Part shown: in pieces, positions 17,098 to 26,023 of the stretch
How positions within the stretch are numbered: position 1 is the stretch's first letter
Layout of the letters: each line of letters opens with the position of its first letter
Assembly: GCA_016932235.1 (NCBI GenBank)
Contig: JAFGDF010000122.1
Span: 1-45,457, forward strand
Length of the DNA stretch: 45,457 nt
Origin: Deltaproteobacteria bacterium
GTDB lineage: Bacteria > Desulfobacterota > DSM-4660 > Desulfatiglandales > HGW-15
Reading direction: 5' to 3'
The notes under the pieces: generated by a model
Databases searched by the model: none
What the model saw: the letters and a program-made list of their open reading frames with translations, nothing else
Told to the model about the DNA's origin: nothing
Position numbers and translations under genes: made by a program

Positions 17098-18483
17098 TTA
17101 TATCGATCCCGGTCTGTATTGTTTTGGTTTCGGCAAGGACTCGATATCCGCGAGCGCACGATGGATATCCTCAATGGGAAGTTCATAATCGAAGAGCTTC
17201 CCGGAAAGATAGGCCTCATATGCGGCCATGTCAACAAGGCCATGCCCGCTCCAGTTGAACAGGATGACTTTCTCTTTGCCTTCCTCTTTCGCCTTCAGGG
17301 CCTCGCGTATTGTCATCGCTATGGCATGATTAGTCTCAGGTGCGCTGATGAAACCCTCGGTCCTGGCAAAGGTTAAGCCGGCTTTAAAGGTCTCTAGCTG
17401 AGGAATGGCTTCGGCCCGTATTATATTTTCAACCAGAAGTTTGCTTATAATCGGCGCCATCCCGTGATATCTAAGGCCGCCCGCATGAATGGGGGCTGGA
17501 ACAAAATTGTGCCCCAGTGTGTACATTGCTAGCAGGGGCGTCATCTGGACTGTATCACCGAAATCGTATGCAAATGGTCCTTTAGTCATGGTGGGGCATG
17601 AGGCCGGTTCTACACCGATGATATCGATCTCTTTCCCGTTTATCTTGTCTCTCACAAACGGGAGACAGTTACCGGCAAAATTACTCCCGCCTCCGGCACA
17701 ACCTATTACTATATCGGGATAATCGCCGGCTATATCAAGCTGTTTCTGACATTCAAGGCCGTTTATCGTCTGATGGAGTAAGACATGGTTGAGAACGCTT
17801 CCAAGAGAATATTTCGTATTTTCGCTCGTTACCGCCGCTTCTACTGCTTCGCTGATAGCAATGCCGAGGCTTCCCGGGGAATCAGGATTTTGTTCAAGTA
17901 TTTGTTTGCCGGCATTTGTTTCAGTGCTTGGGCTGGCAATACAGGTTGCCCCCCACGTCTCCATCATTAACCTGCGATAGGGCTTCTGATTATAACTTAT
18001 TTTAACCATGTAAACCTTACATTCAAGACCGAACAGAGAGCAACTGAAGGCAAGGGCGCTTCCCCACTGTCCAGCGCCGGTCTCGGTGGTGATTCTCTTG
18101 GTGCCTGAAATCTTATTATAATATGCCTGAGGAATGGCAGTGTTGGGCTTATGGCTTCCCGCAGGGCTTACGCCTTCGTTTTTAAAGTAGATTTTGGCAG
18201 GGGTATCAAGATATTTCTCAAGATTATACGCCCTGTAAAGTGGTGTGGGGCGCCATAGCAGGTATTTTTTCAGGACTTCTTCAGGGATATCAATGAACCT
18301 TTCCTGGCTGACTTCCTGCTCGATCAGCGGCATTGGAAAGATTGGGGCAAGATCATCAGGGCCGACGGGCTTCCCGGTCCCGGGATGAAGCGGCGGTTCC
18401 ATGGGTGTGGGCATGTCTGCCAGGATATTATACCATTTTCGCGGCAAGTCTGACTCAGGCAAAAAGATTTTTTTAACTTCCAT
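17098..18483 (-). CDS. trpB: TrpB2-type tryptophan synthase beta-like enzyme
   Basis: A 461-residue PLP enzyme of the TrpB2 class (longer than the ~400-residue TrpB1). The N-terminal region ([20 protein letters not shown]) is typical of TrpB2. The PLP lysine lies in [16 protein letters not shown] near 108-123. The phosphate-binding glycine loop is [16 protein letters not shown] near 261-276. It condenses indole (or a related acceptor) with serine. No trpA or other trp gene is adjacent, which is common for TrpB2. AAGGAG seven bases before the ATG fixes the start. A terminator follows at 17042-17078. Confidence 0.94.
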   Translation of the reverse strand: MEVKKIFLPESDLPRKWYNILADMPTPMEPPLHPGTGKPVGPDDLAPIFPMPLIEQEVSQERFIDIPEEVLKKYLLWRPTPLYRAYNLEKYLDTPAKIYFKNEGVSPAGSHKPNTAIPQAYYNKISGTKRITTETGAGQWGSALAFSCSLFGLECKVYMVKISYNQKPYRRLMMETWGATCIASPSTETNAGKQILEQNPDSPGSLGIAISEAVEAAVTSENTKYSLGSVLNHVLLHQTINGLECQKQLDIAGDYPDIVIGCAGGGSNFAGNCLPFVRDKINGKEIDIIGVEPASCPTMTKGPFAYDFGDTVQMTPLLAMYTLGHNFVPAPIHAGGLRYHGMAPIISKLLVENIIRAEAIPQLETFKAGLTFARTEGFISAPETNHAIAMTIREALKAKEEGKEKVILFNWSGHGLVDMAAYEAYLSGKLFDYELPIEDIHRALADIESLPKPKQYRPGSI

Positions 18484-18572
18484 GATTCACTCCTTTTTAT
18501 TTAGTAGATTTGAACAGTTGCACTATGCAACATTGAAAACATGGCTTTCTCAGGCGCTTATGAACAGGCCCC

Positions 18573-18604
18573 TAGCCGTACGTGGGATTTCACCCGGCAG
18601 GCTA
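18573..18604 (-). ncRNA. Hairpin resembling group II intron domain V (possible remnant)
   Basis: Read on the minus strand, the 32 bases have AGCC at the base, a GGG-UGAAA-UCCC tip, a two-base ACG-side bulge and a closing GUACGGCU strand, the order found in domain V of group II introns. It is about two bases shorter than the usual 34 and the tip closes with a U-U opposition. No intron reverse transcriptase is present. It lies about 90-120 bases upstream of the trpB2 start. It may be a decayed intron end or an unrelated leader hairpin. Confidence 0.35.
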
Positions 18605-18751
18605 CCAGGTAGAGTTTATAAAACGATATCCTGAGTATAAGTTAATTTGTATATTTGATGCGTTTGGAAGTGTCAAGGGGTTTTTATCCTGACGTTGTTA
18701 AGAGAATCAATGCCTTTTCGTGTTTTATATTTTTTATCTTTAAAATTCATG

Positions 18752-18778
18752 TTAAATGATCTATCATTAATCATTTAA
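18752..18778. promoter_or_regulatory. AT-rich inverted repeat, possible operator
   Basis: TTAAATGAT and its exact inverse ATCATTTAA flank a nine-base spacer, centred about 115 bases upstream of the GAF-PilB ATPase start in a 395-base gap between divergent genes. The size and symmetry fit a dimeric regulator site. No regulator is identified. The rest of the gap (18484-18878) holds the domain V-like hairpin and otherwise nothing I can name. Confidence 0.4.
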
Positions 18779-18878
18779 AAGATCCTTAATAATGATGCAA
18801 AAAGGATATATTGCAAGGCTTTAAAAGGTTAATCATGTTTTTACTCTTTAAGACCATGGAACTGAAAGGGGAAAAGCA

Positions 18879-21173
18879 ATGGGCAATGGTGACAAAGAGA
18901 TGAACTCTCAAAAAGATAAGCTGACATATTATAAGGCGCTTAATGACATAGCCAATCAGATACATTCCGCCCAGAACATTAATGAAATCCTTATTAATCT
19001 CAAGGATCAGATTTTGAGTCTTTTCGATGCGGACCGTATTACCATCTATGTCGTGGATGGAAAGAAGAAAGAAATATATTCAAGATTTAAAGCCGGACCA
19101 ACTGCCGAGGAGATTCGCGTCCCCATCAATAATAACAGTATTGCAGGGTACACGGCCAACAACGCACAACTGACAAATATTGTTAACGCTTATGATAAGC
19201 ATGAATTAAGCATGATTAACAAGGATCTTTCATTTGACAGCAGGTGGGATGAAAAAGCGAATTATGTTACAAAACAGATCTTGACCGTGCCCATATTCTT
19301 TAAAAAATATGTGATAGGGGTGCTCCAGCTGGTCAATAAAAAGAGTGGTGAGAGATTTTCTATTGATGATCAGAACTCAGCAATCGAAATGGCCAAGGTG
19401 TTGGGCATAGCCTTTTTCAATCAAAAAAAATTGACGCAAAAGACAAAAAAGCGCACCAAATTTGATTATCTCATCAACAACAGCTTGATTACTGAAAAGG
19501 AACTTGAAAATGCGATAGCTATGGCGAGAGAGCAGAAGGTTTCGGTTGAAACCGTCTTTATTAATGACATGAAAGTTAAGAAAGTGGAAGTTGGGAGGTC
19601 CCTGGGAGAATATTACAATTGCGAGTATGTCCCTTATGACAGCAACTTTCCTATCCCCGGTGATCTTCTGGTGAACCTAAAACAGGTATATCTAAAGAAT
19701 AATCTGTGGGTTCCGTTGGCAAGGGAGAACGGAAAGGTTAAGATCCTTTTAGACGACCCCCAGCGCCTGGACAAAATTGACGGTGTCAAATCTCTTATCC
19801 CGGCTGAGAAATATGAGTTTGCGGTAGGTTTAAAAGAGGATATTCTCCAGTTCCTCGACTATTTCTTTGGTGCGCCGCAGGGCGGCGAGGATGGTTCAAT
19901 AAGTGATATCCTGGATAAACTGGATGGCGGCGAAGATGATGAAGCTGAAGCCGCGGCGGATGCCCTGAAGGAAGATGACAGCGCGATAGTTCAACTGGTG
20001 AATAAGATCATTACGGACGCCTACAAGAAGAATTGCTCTGATATACATATTGAACCGTACCCCGGGAAGCAGGGCGCAGAGATAAGGTTCAGGATTGACG
20101 GAGCGTGTACGAAATATCAGACAATCCCCCATCATTACAGAAAGGCGATTGTATCCAGGATAAAGATCATGTCCGACCTGGATATTTCCGAGCGCAGAAA
20201 ACCGCAGGATGGAAAGATAAAGTTTAAGAATTTTTCACCCCTGGATATTGAGCTTAGGGTTGCAACTATACCCACTGTGGGCGGTGAAGAGGACATCGTC
20301 ATGCGTATCCTGGCAGCTGGTGAACCGATACCGCTTGAAGTAATGGGGATGAACGAAAGGAATTCCGAGCTCCTGAATGCCTGCATAAATCAGCCTTATG
20401 GAATATTTCTTGTTGTGGGTCCGACCGGGAGCGGAAAGACTACAACGCTCCACGCGGCATTGCACGCCATCAACAGACCAGAGACAAAGATATGGACGGC
20501 TGAAGATCCTGTTGAAATTACCCAGAGGGGGCTTCGTCAGGTGCAGGTTCAGCCGAAGATAGGTTTTGATTTTTCTGCGGCAATGCGATCTTTTCTGAGA
20601 GCCGATCCGGATGTTATCATGGTAGGAGAGATGAGGGATCACGAGACAGTAGCGACCGGAATAGAGGCATCCCTGACCGGGCATTTGGTTTTCAGTACTC
20701 TTCACACAAACAGTGCGCCTGAAACAATAACAAGGTTGCTGGATATGGGGATGGACCCTTTTAATTTCGCGGATGCACTCCTTGGTGTACTGGCCCAGAG
20801 ACTTGTAAGGACACTCTGCAAGCAGTGCAAGGAGTCATACCATCCCACAGAAGAAGAGTACGAAAATCATGTAAGGGCATACGCGGGTGATTTTGATGCA
20901 TTGGGTTTCCCTTACACAGATGATCTCGTTCTTTACCGTTCAAAAGGGTGCGATATCTGTAGCAACAGCGGGTATAAGGGCAGAACCGGGATTATTGAAA
21001 TTCTTGAGGGTTCAGACAAAATGAAAGCCCTGATTCAGAGGAAGGCGCCAATGGAAGAATTGAGGGAGCAGGCGGTTCAAGATGGCATGACTACTCTCAT
21101 GCAGGATGGGATAAGGAAGACTTTTCTGGGGCAAACAGATCTCCAGCAGGTAAGAAAAGTATGTATAAAATAG
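18879..21173 (+). CDS. GAF-domain PilB/GspE-type secretion ATPase
   Basis: A 764-residue protein. Residues ~20-185 are a GAF sensor domain (QNINEILINLKDQILSLFDA, then KQILTVPIFFKKYVIGVLQL). Residues ~195-330 resemble the MshE/GspE N-terminal domain (LITEKELENAIAMAREQKVS). The ATPase follows: Walker A VVGPTGSGKTTTLHAALHAI near 510, Asp box WTAEDPVEITQRGLRQVQV, Walker B RADPDVIMVGEMRDHETV, His box GHLVFSTLHTNSAPETITRL, and a CKQC...CDIC tetracysteine zinc site. Such ATPases power type IV pili or type II secretion; no pilus or secretion genes are adjacent. AAGGGG precedes the ATG. Confidence 0.93.
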   Translation: MGNGDKEMNSQKDKLTYYKALNDIANQIHSAQNINEILINLKDQILSLFDADRITIYVVDGKKKEIYSRFKAGPTAEEIRVPINNNSIAGYTANNAQLTNIVNAYDKHELSMINKDLSFDSRWDEKANYVTKQILTVPIFFKKYVIGVLQLVNKKSGERFSIDDQNSAIEMAKVLGIAFFNQKKLTQKTKKRTKFDYLINNSLITEKELENAIAMAREQKVSVETVFINDMKVKKVEVGRSLGEYYNCEYVPYDSNFPIPGDLLVNLKQVYLKNNLWVPLARENGKVKILLDDPQRLDKIDGVKSLIPAEKYEFAVGLKEDILQFLDYFFGAPQGGEDGSISDILDKLDGGEDDEAEAAADALKEDDSAIVQLVNKIITDAYKKNCSDIHIEPYPGKQGAEIRFRIDGACTKYQTIPHHYRKAIVSRIKIMSDLDISERRKPQDGKIKFKNFSPLDIELRVATIPTVGGEEDIVMRILAAGEPIPLEVMGMNERNSELLNACINQPYGIFLVVGPTGSGKTTTLHAALHAINRPETKIWTAEDPVEITQRGLRQVQVQPKIGFDFSAAMRSFLRADPDVIMVGEMRDHETVATGIEASLTGHLVFSTLHTNSAPETITRLLDMGMDPFNFADALLGVLAQRLVRTLCKQCKESYHPTEEEYENHVRAYAGDFDALGFPYTDDLVLYRSKGCDICSNSGYKGRTGIIEILEGSDKMKALIQRKAPMEELREQAVQDGMTTLMQDGIRKTFLGQTDLQQVRKVCIK

Positions 21174-21240
21174 GTTGACGTTGAGATAACCATAAAAGGA
21201 TTATATCCATGATTTAATCTATAATACCCCAGCCACCTGC

Positions 21241-21262
21241 AGTGGCGTGCGCCATTTTTTAT
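21241..21262 (+). terminator. Possible terminator after the PilB-like ATPase
   Basis: A short stem AGTGGC/GCCATT with a GTGC loop is followed by a run of T. The stem is only about six pairs including a wobble, so strength is doubtful. It lies about 70 bases after the stop codon. Confidence 0.4.
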
Positions 21263-21320
21263 CTGATAGCAGTAAATAAGTCGAATATATATCGATAAAA
21301 AACAAGTAAAAGCCAACTTT

Positions 21321-21357
21321 TTAAGAGCCTTTCGGACAAGATCTGAGAGGCTCTTAA
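21321..21357 (+). repeat. Palindromic repeat, copy 1
   Basis: A 16-bp stem (two G-U wobbles) with loop CAAGA, member of the family also at 36675, 40663, 45038 and 45189. The 5' flank AAAAAACAAGTAAAA resembles that of the copy at 40663 (AAAAAGCAAGTAAAA). It lies between the PilB-like ATPase and the SH3-anchor gene. Confidence 0.8.
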
Positions 21358-21409
21358 ATATCGCCTGAGCCAATAAGTTAAATCAACATGGCAGAAGAAG
21401 GAGGGGCGG

Positions 21410-22060
21410 ATGAAAAGCGTGATTTTTTTTGCCATCCTATTCGGAATAATCTCTTTTTGCCCAATTTCATGGCCCTATCCGGCTTACATCTCGGATTCCT
21501 TTCGAATAAGCCTGAGAGAAGAAGATAATATAGAAAGCAGGATCATGGCATTCCTGTCATCCGGACAACCGGTTGAAGTCGTTGAGACCAAAGACGGGTG
21601 GACCAATATCAAGGTGGTGGATGATGAGAATAAACCGGTCAGCGGGTGGGTGCTCAGCCGTTATCTGATAACAAGCGTACCATGGGAAGAGCAGGCAAGA
21701 AAATTAGGAGAAGAAAACATGAGGCTGACGAATGAGATTCTGAGCCTTGAGGGGAAGCTTACAGAAGCCGCTTCAACGAAAAAATCATTTTCGGACGAAT
21801 TAACAAAGAGCGCATCTTTAATAGAGACCTTGAAGAATAAATATGACAACCTGGAAAAGGACGCTTCGGGTTATATTCATCTTAAAAAACAGTATGAAAA
21901 GACAAGGGAAATTTTGAATAAATTGTCATCGGAGAATGAAGATCTCAGATCAGTGAATTCCCAGCGATGGTTCGTAATGGGCGCGCTGGTTTTATTATGC
22001 GGCTTTTTGGTTGGTATTGTGATTGGAAGACGCGAAAAAAAACTCAAATCATATTACTAG
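21410..22060 (+). CDS. SH3 and C-terminal anchor domain protein (TIGR04211-like)
   Basis: A 216-residue envelope protein. A signal sequence (hydrophobic about 3-20) is followed by a bacterial SH3 domain (SFRISLREEDNIESRIMAFL, then GWTNIKVVDDENKPVSGWVL near 61-82). A coiled-coil stretch follows (about 95-180). A C-terminal membrane segment (MGALVLLCGFLVGIVIG near 191-207) ends in a basic tail RREKKLK. This order matches the TIGR04211 SH3-and-anchor family. It is likely periplasm-facing and inner-membrane anchored, with an unknown cell-wall related role. GAAGGAGGGG precedes the ATG. Confidence 0.88.
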   Translation: MKSVIFFAILFGIISFCPISWPYPAYISDSFRISLREEDNIESRIMAFLSSGQPVEVVETKDGWTNIKVVDDENKPVSGWVLSRYLITSVPWEEQARKLGEENMRLTNEILSLEGKLTEAASTKKSFSDELTKSASLIETLKNKYDNLEKDASGYIHLKKQYEKTREILNKLSSENEDLRSVNSQRWFVMGALVLLCGFLVGIVIGRREKKLKSYY

Positions 22061-22117
22061 TTTTAATGAAAAGGCATTTCTGTGGATATGCGGCGCGTCA
22101 CATAGAAAAGGCTTTAT

Positions 22118-23365
22118 ATGTTAAAGATTAAAGATTTTTCAAAGTGGTTCTCCGGGCTTATTGAAAACATTGCTGAAAGTTATTCTGTACTCAGGGAAGA
22201 GAAATTTTTCAGGATAGTGGGTCTTACGTGTCTGATAGTCTCTTTTGGCGCAATCGCAATATTTATCACAGATCAGTATTATAGCCGAAAAGGTTTTATC
22301 GGTATCTTTGATGCGATATACTGGGCGGTGGTTACTATAGCAACAGTTGGTTACGGAGATATTGTCCCTGTATCGAGGTTGGGTAAATTTTTTGCTCTAT
22401 TGATTATTATCAGCGGGCCTATTGTCCTGTCTCTGATTACCGCCTCTATCGCCTCTATCTTGGTCGAAAGGAAGATCATGGAGGGCAAAGGTTTGGAAGC
22501 AATAAGGGAAAAGGATCACGTGATTATATGCGGGTGGAATGAAAACGGTGAGAAAATTATTGAAGGCATACTACTGCAGTGGAAAAGTTCGCTTCCAGCA
22601 ATAGTCTTAGTCAACGAACTTGATCGTGATGATGTTCAGTCCATTCAATATAAATATGAAGGAAAGAATATAAAATTTCTGCGAGGAAACTTTGTAAAGG
22701 AAGATGTTCTTGCCAGGGCAAACCTGGTGAGAGCGAAGGCCGCTATTGTCATTGCTGATATGTCCGGGGGACACGATTTGGATAAAGCTGATGAGCGTAC
22801 AATTTTCGGGACGATGGCTATCAAATCCATGGCCCCGAAAGTAAGGACTTGCGCGGAATTGATCAAGGCTGAGAACAGAGAGCATCTGAAAAGGGCTAAT
22901 GTGGATGAGATTATCGTGAGGGGCGAATCCACCGGTTCGCTTCTGGCTAGGGCGGCAGTCTCACCCGGGGTGACGGACTCTTTGAGGCTTCTAATAGACA
23001 ACAAAGACGAAAACAAGATATGGCGGATTCCTGTTCCCGGAAGATTCCTGAATAAGCCATTGGGAGAATTATCATCATCTTTACGACAAAAATACGACGC
23101 TTTGGTCCTGGCAGTTATCAGGGAAGAGGAGAAAATAAAGCTCGACGATATACTATCGGAGGACTCAACATTCATTGACGATTTTATAAAAAAGAAATTT
23201 GAAGAATCCGGAAAGGATTTTTTTGGTGCCAAAGAAGATCTTTCTATACATATTAATCCTTCGGACGATTATGAACTGACTAAAAATGATTGGCTTGTAG
23301 TGATATCCAGAGAGAAACCAGCGGAAGCTGGTTTCGTGGAAAGAATTGTGGGCGGGGATTCATAG
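22118..23365 (+). CDS. Two-TM potassium channel with RCK (TrkA-N/TrkA-C) domain
   Basis: A 415-residue protein. TM1 lies at about 33-51, a pore helix with the K+ selectivity filter TVGYGD at 76-81, and TM2 at about 91-113. A cytosolic Rossmann-type RCK domain follows (HVIICGWNENGEKIIEG near 131, FVKEDVLARANLVRAKAAIV near 195) and a TrkA-C-like domain (RIPVPGRFLNKPLGELSSSL near 307-326). It is an MthK/Kch-type channel in which RCK binds a ligand to gate the pore. The cyclic-nucleotide-binding gene begins nine bases after the stop, suggesting co-expression and possible control in trans. Confidence 0.93.
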   Translation: MLKIKDFSKWFSGLIENIAESYSVLREEKFFRIVGLTCLIVSFGAIAIFITDQYYSRKGFIGIFDAIYWAVVTIATVGYGDIVPVSRLGKFFALLIIISGPIVLSLITASIASILVERKIMEGKGLEAIREKDHVIICGWNENGEKIIEGILLQWKSSLPAIVLVNELDRDDVQSIQYKYEGKNIKFLRGNFVKEDVLARANLVRAKAAIVIADMSGGHDLDKADERTIFGTMAIKSMAPKVRTCAELIKAENREHLKRANVDEIIVRGESTGSLLARAAVSPGVTDSLRLLIDNKDENKIWRIPVPGRFLNKPLGELSSSLRQKYDALVLAVIREEEKIKLDDILSEDSTFIDDFIKKKFEESGKDFFGAKEDLSIHINPSDDYELTKNDWLVVISREKPAEAGFVERIVGGDS

Positions 23366-23374
23366 GATCGAGAT

Positions 23375-23878
23375 ATGGAAGTTAAAGATGCCATTAAAGA
23401 ATCTGTGATTTTCAAAGGTCTCCAAGATGATGAACTCGATGAAATCTTTCAAATAATGCGCGAAAAGAGATTTCTGAAAGGAGAAACCATCATGAAGGAA
23501 GGAGATCAAGGGGACACGATGTATATTGTTCTTGAAGGTGAAGTGGGGGTGTCAAAGAGCCTCACCATGAAATTCGGAGATGATGATTACAGAGAAACGG
23601 AAAAGATCCTTACCCGATTTAAGCCGGAAGATCATGTTGTATTCGGTGAAATGGCGCTGATCGCCCAGGACAGAAGATCCGCAACAATAAATGCCAGCAG
23701 TGATTGTGTTTTTCTTGAGATTAACAGAAACGATTTTGTGCGATTAATTGAGAAGCGACCCAATTTGGGAATTAAGATATTATTAAATATTTCCCAGTTG
23801 CTGGTGAAAAGATTAAGGCAGTCAAGTCAGGATGTTATGAGACTTACAACAGCCTTATCCATTGCATTGAGCAAATGA
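23375..23878 (+). CDS. Stand-alone cyclic nucleotide-binding domain protein
   Basis: A 167-residue protein that is essentially one cNMP-binding domain. GDTMYIVLEGEVGVSKS near 48-64 and the phosphate-binding cassette FGEMALIAQDRRSATINA near 89-106 carry the Glu and Arg that contact the cyclic phosphate. There is no helix-turn-helix, so it is not a Crp-type DNA-binding regulator. Its position between a K+ channel (9-base gap) and rlpA (4-base ATGA overlap) makes a gating or signalling partner of the channel plausible. That link is inference. Confidence 0.9.
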   Translation: MEVKDAIKESVIFKGLQDDELDEIFQIMREKRFLKGETIMKEGDQGDTMYIVLEGEVGVSKSLTMKFGDDDYRETEKILTRFKPEDHVVFGEMALIAQDRRSATINASSDCVFLEINRNDFVRLIEKRPNLGIKILLNISQLLVKRLRQSSQDVMRLTTALSIALSK

Positions 23879-24666
23879 AAAAATATCTATGTCTTCTCAT
23901 TACACCAATCTTGATGTCCTCCCTGTTATCCTGCGCAGGCAGGATACCAACTGAAAGAATAACCAAACCGACGGATGTTAACATCGTAAGCCTGCCTGAC
24001 ACAATAAAGGGGAAGCCTCCAGATTCATATGAAGTTAATGGAATCAGGTATTACCCGTTACCTGATTCATATGGCTATGTCGAGATTGGACAGGCATCCT
24101 GGTATGGAAGCAAATTTCACGGTAACCCTACCGCCAGCGGTGAGATATATAATATGTATGATAAAAGCGCGGCTCATAAAACCCTCCCTCTGGGCACCTA
24201 TGTGTCTGTCTTGAATCTGTCCAACAACAAAGAGGTCGTGGTAAAGATTAATGACCGCGGCCCGTTTATTAAAGGCAGGATAATAGACCTTTCATATTCT
24301 GCGGCTAAGGAATTGGACTTAGTAGGACCTGGTATAATTGATGTTAAGGTCACAGCCCTTGGAAAAGAGATTGGAAGAACCTTATCTAATGACCGGAATG
24401 CGACATTGATAGAAGCCAATGAATTAGAGAAGGGCGAGTTTACGATCCAGGTAGGGGCTTTTTTGCAAATAGAAAATGCCGTCAATCTCACCAATCGCTT
24501 AAAGGTCATCTTTGACTATGCCGATATCCAGAGATATAACGACGCGGAACAGGGCACTATCTATCGGGTCCATGTCTCTAAATCCAAGACATTAAGCCAG
24601 GCAAGTGAATTAGAAAAGAGATTGGAAGAAATGGGTTTCAGAGAAGCTTTCATTGTAAGGTTATAA
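23875..24666 (+). CDS. rlpA: RlpA-family septal ring lipoprotein with SPOR domain
   Basis: A 263-residue outer-membrane lipoprotein candidate. The signal peptide ends in the lipobox LLSC (Cys20). A double-psi beta-barrel RlpA domain follows (GQASWYGSKFHGNPTASGE near 73-91, VVKINDRGPFIKGRIIDLS near 121-139), with the catalytic-type Asp/His positions of lytic transglycosylases. A C-terminal SPOR domain (EFTIQVGAFLQIENAVNLTN near 187-206) would bind denuded septal glycan. Its ATG overlaps the preceding stop by four bases. The stop codon is one base from the converging HU/IHF gene's stop. Confidence 0.92.
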   Translation: MKKYLCLLITPILMSSLLSCAGRIPTERITKPTDVNIVSLPDTIKGKPPDSYEVNGIRYYPLPDSYGYVEIGQASWYGSKFHGNPTASGEIYNMYDKSAAHKTLPLGTYVSVLNLSNNKEVVVKINDRGPFIKGRIIDLSYSAAKELDLVGPGIIDVKVTALGKEIGRTLSNDRNATLIEANELEKGEFTIQVGAFLQIENAVNLTNRLKVIFDYADIQRYNDAEQGTIYRVHVSKSKTLSQASELEKRLEEMGFREAFIVRL

Positions 24667-24667
24667 A

Positions 24668-24949
24668 TCATCCGTTTATTTTTTTTCTTAAAACACCGGA
24701 GATTTTAAAGACAACCACTTTCCTGGCCCTGAGTTGGAGGTCTTCTGTTGTCTGTGGATTTCGGCCTCTCCTTTCCTCTTTCTCTTTTACAACGAACTTG
24801 CCGAAGCCGCTTATAAGAATTTCTTCCCCTTTTTCAAGCTGCTGTTTGAGGATTTCAAAAAAATTTTCAATGACATTACGTGACTTTGACTTGCTGAGTC
24901 CAACATAATTATAGATGTCGTTAATGATCTGCTCTTTTGTTAATGTCAT
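24668..24949 (-). CDS. ihfA: Integration host factor alpha-like (HU/IHF family) DNA-binding protein
   Basis: A 93-residue DNA-bending protein. The family signature GFGKFVVKEKEERRGRNPQT near 49-68 includes the GRNP DNA-intercalating turn. TLTKEQIINDIYNYVGLSKS and ARKVVVFKISGVLRKK resemble IhfA more than HU. The start at 24949 is preferred: GGAGGG lies just upstream, while an ATG at 24961 has no site. It is the last gene of the psd-pssA-rsmD-coaD run. The alpha-subunit assignment is moderate, the family assignment high. Confidence 0.85.
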   Translation of the reverse strand: MTLTKEQIINDIYNYVGLSKSKSRNVIENFFEILKQQLEKGEEILISGFGKFVVKEKEERRGRNPQTTEDLQLRARKVVVFKISGVLRKKING

Positions 24950-24972
24950 CTTTCCCTCCATTTTAGATGAAT

Positions 24973-25458
24973 TTAATGTCCGTATTTTTCTTTCAGTTTT
25001 TTACAGATAAGAGGAGGCACGAGACCAGTAATATCTCCTCCATGACTGGCAGCCTCTTTTATTATTGATGAGCTCGTGTAAAACCACTTGTAATCCGTCA
25101 TCAGGAAAATGGTCTGAACCTCTCTGTTCAATTTCCGATTCATTAGAGATAACTGAAATTCATACTCAAAATCAGATAGCGCCCTGAGACCTCTTACAAT
25201 GACGTTGGATTTTTTCATGATCGCATAATCTACCAGTAATCCGTCATAGTAATCTACCTCGATATTTGGTTTTTCTTTCAATATCTCTTGGATCATGGCT
25301 ATCCTTTCTTCCAGCGAAAAAAGTGGAACCTTCTTTGGATTGATGAGGATGGTTATGATCAGTTTGTCGAATATTTTTAACGCCCTGTGTAGGATACTCA
25401 AATGTCCATTTGTTATAGGATCAAATGTTCCAGGATATATTGCGATAGATTCTTTCAT
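24973..25458 (-). CDS. coaD: Phosphopantetheine adenylyltransferase
   Basis: A 161-residue enzyme making dephospho-CoA from 4'-phosphopantetheine and ATP. It has the nucleotidyltransferase motif YPGTFDPITNGHLSIL near 8-23 (T/HxGH) and the C-terminal YTSSSIIKEAASHGGDITG near 126-144. Length and both motifs are as expected. It starts four bases after rsmD, a common coaD-rsmD pairing. Confidence 0.96.
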   Translation of the reverse strand: MKESIAIYPGTFDPITNGHLSILHRALKIFDKLIITILINPKKVPLFSLEERIAMIQEILKEKPNIEVDYYDGLLVDYAIMKKSNVIVRGLRALSDFEYEFQLSLMNRKLNREVQTIFLMTDYKWFYTSSSIIKEAASHGGDITGLVPPLICKKLKEKYGH

Positions 25459-25462
25459 AAAC

Positions 25463-26017
25463 TTACCTTTTGTCGAATATGTCTAGCTTTGTTTCTCCAT
25501 AAATCCTTGAGTCATGATGACGCAATTCTTTTGAATTTATGGTGATTTTATCATTTTTTGATGATTCTGTAATAATAATCGCATCCGTGGCAAGAATATC
25601 TCCTCGTACTATTTTTTCCAACAGCCTGGAAATCAATCCTTTTCCGTAAGGAGGATCCATAAATACAAAATTGAGTCTTTCCTGAAGAAATGGATGTTCA
25701 ACCGGAAGACCCTTGTAAAGATCTTTTTTAAGCACAAAACCCACCTGTTCGTAATCGATGAGTTTGAGGTTTTTCTTTATAAGACTTATGGACTGAATTG
25801 AATTATCAATAAATAAGGCGTTAAGAGCCCCTCGGCTAAGGGCCTCTATTCCAAGGCTGCCGGTTCCTGCGAAAAGATCTAGGACCTTCATACCGGTCAT
25901 GTCCTGACCTACTATATTAAATATCGTCTCTCTGATTTTGTCGGAGCTGGGTCGGATATTTAACCCTTTGAGAGGTAACAGAAGCCGACCTTTTGACTGT
26001 CCTCCCGTTATTCTCAT
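25463..26017 (-). CDS. rsmD: 16S rRNA (guanine-N2-966) methyltransferase RsmD
   Basis: A 184-residue SAM-dependent methyltransferase. The N-terminus MRITGGQSKGRLLLP is diagnostic, followed by the SAM motif VLDLFAGTGSLGIEALSRGA near 44-63 and the catalytic FVMDPPYGKGL near 118-128. It methylates G966 of 16S rRNA. It lies six bases after pssA and four before coaD. Confidence 0.95.
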   Translation of the reverse strand: MRITGGQSKGRLLLPLKGLNIRPSSDKIRETIFNIVGQDMTGMKVLDLFAGTGSLGIEALSRGALNALFIDNSIQSISLIKKNLKLIDYEQVGFVLKKDLYKGLPVEHPFLQERLNFVFMDPPYGKGLISRLLEKIVRGDILATDAIIITESSKNDKITINSKELRHHDSRIYGETKLDIFDKR

Positions 26018-26023
26018 GGGATA

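Noticed and set aside
20235..20705. Long frame opposite the PilB/GspE ATPase
   Set aside because: It mirrors conserved Walker regions on the other strand; a shadow of the real gene.
22645..23232. 195-codon frame opposite the K+ channel gene
   Set aside because: Antisense to the RCK domain, serine-rich as expected for a shadow frame.
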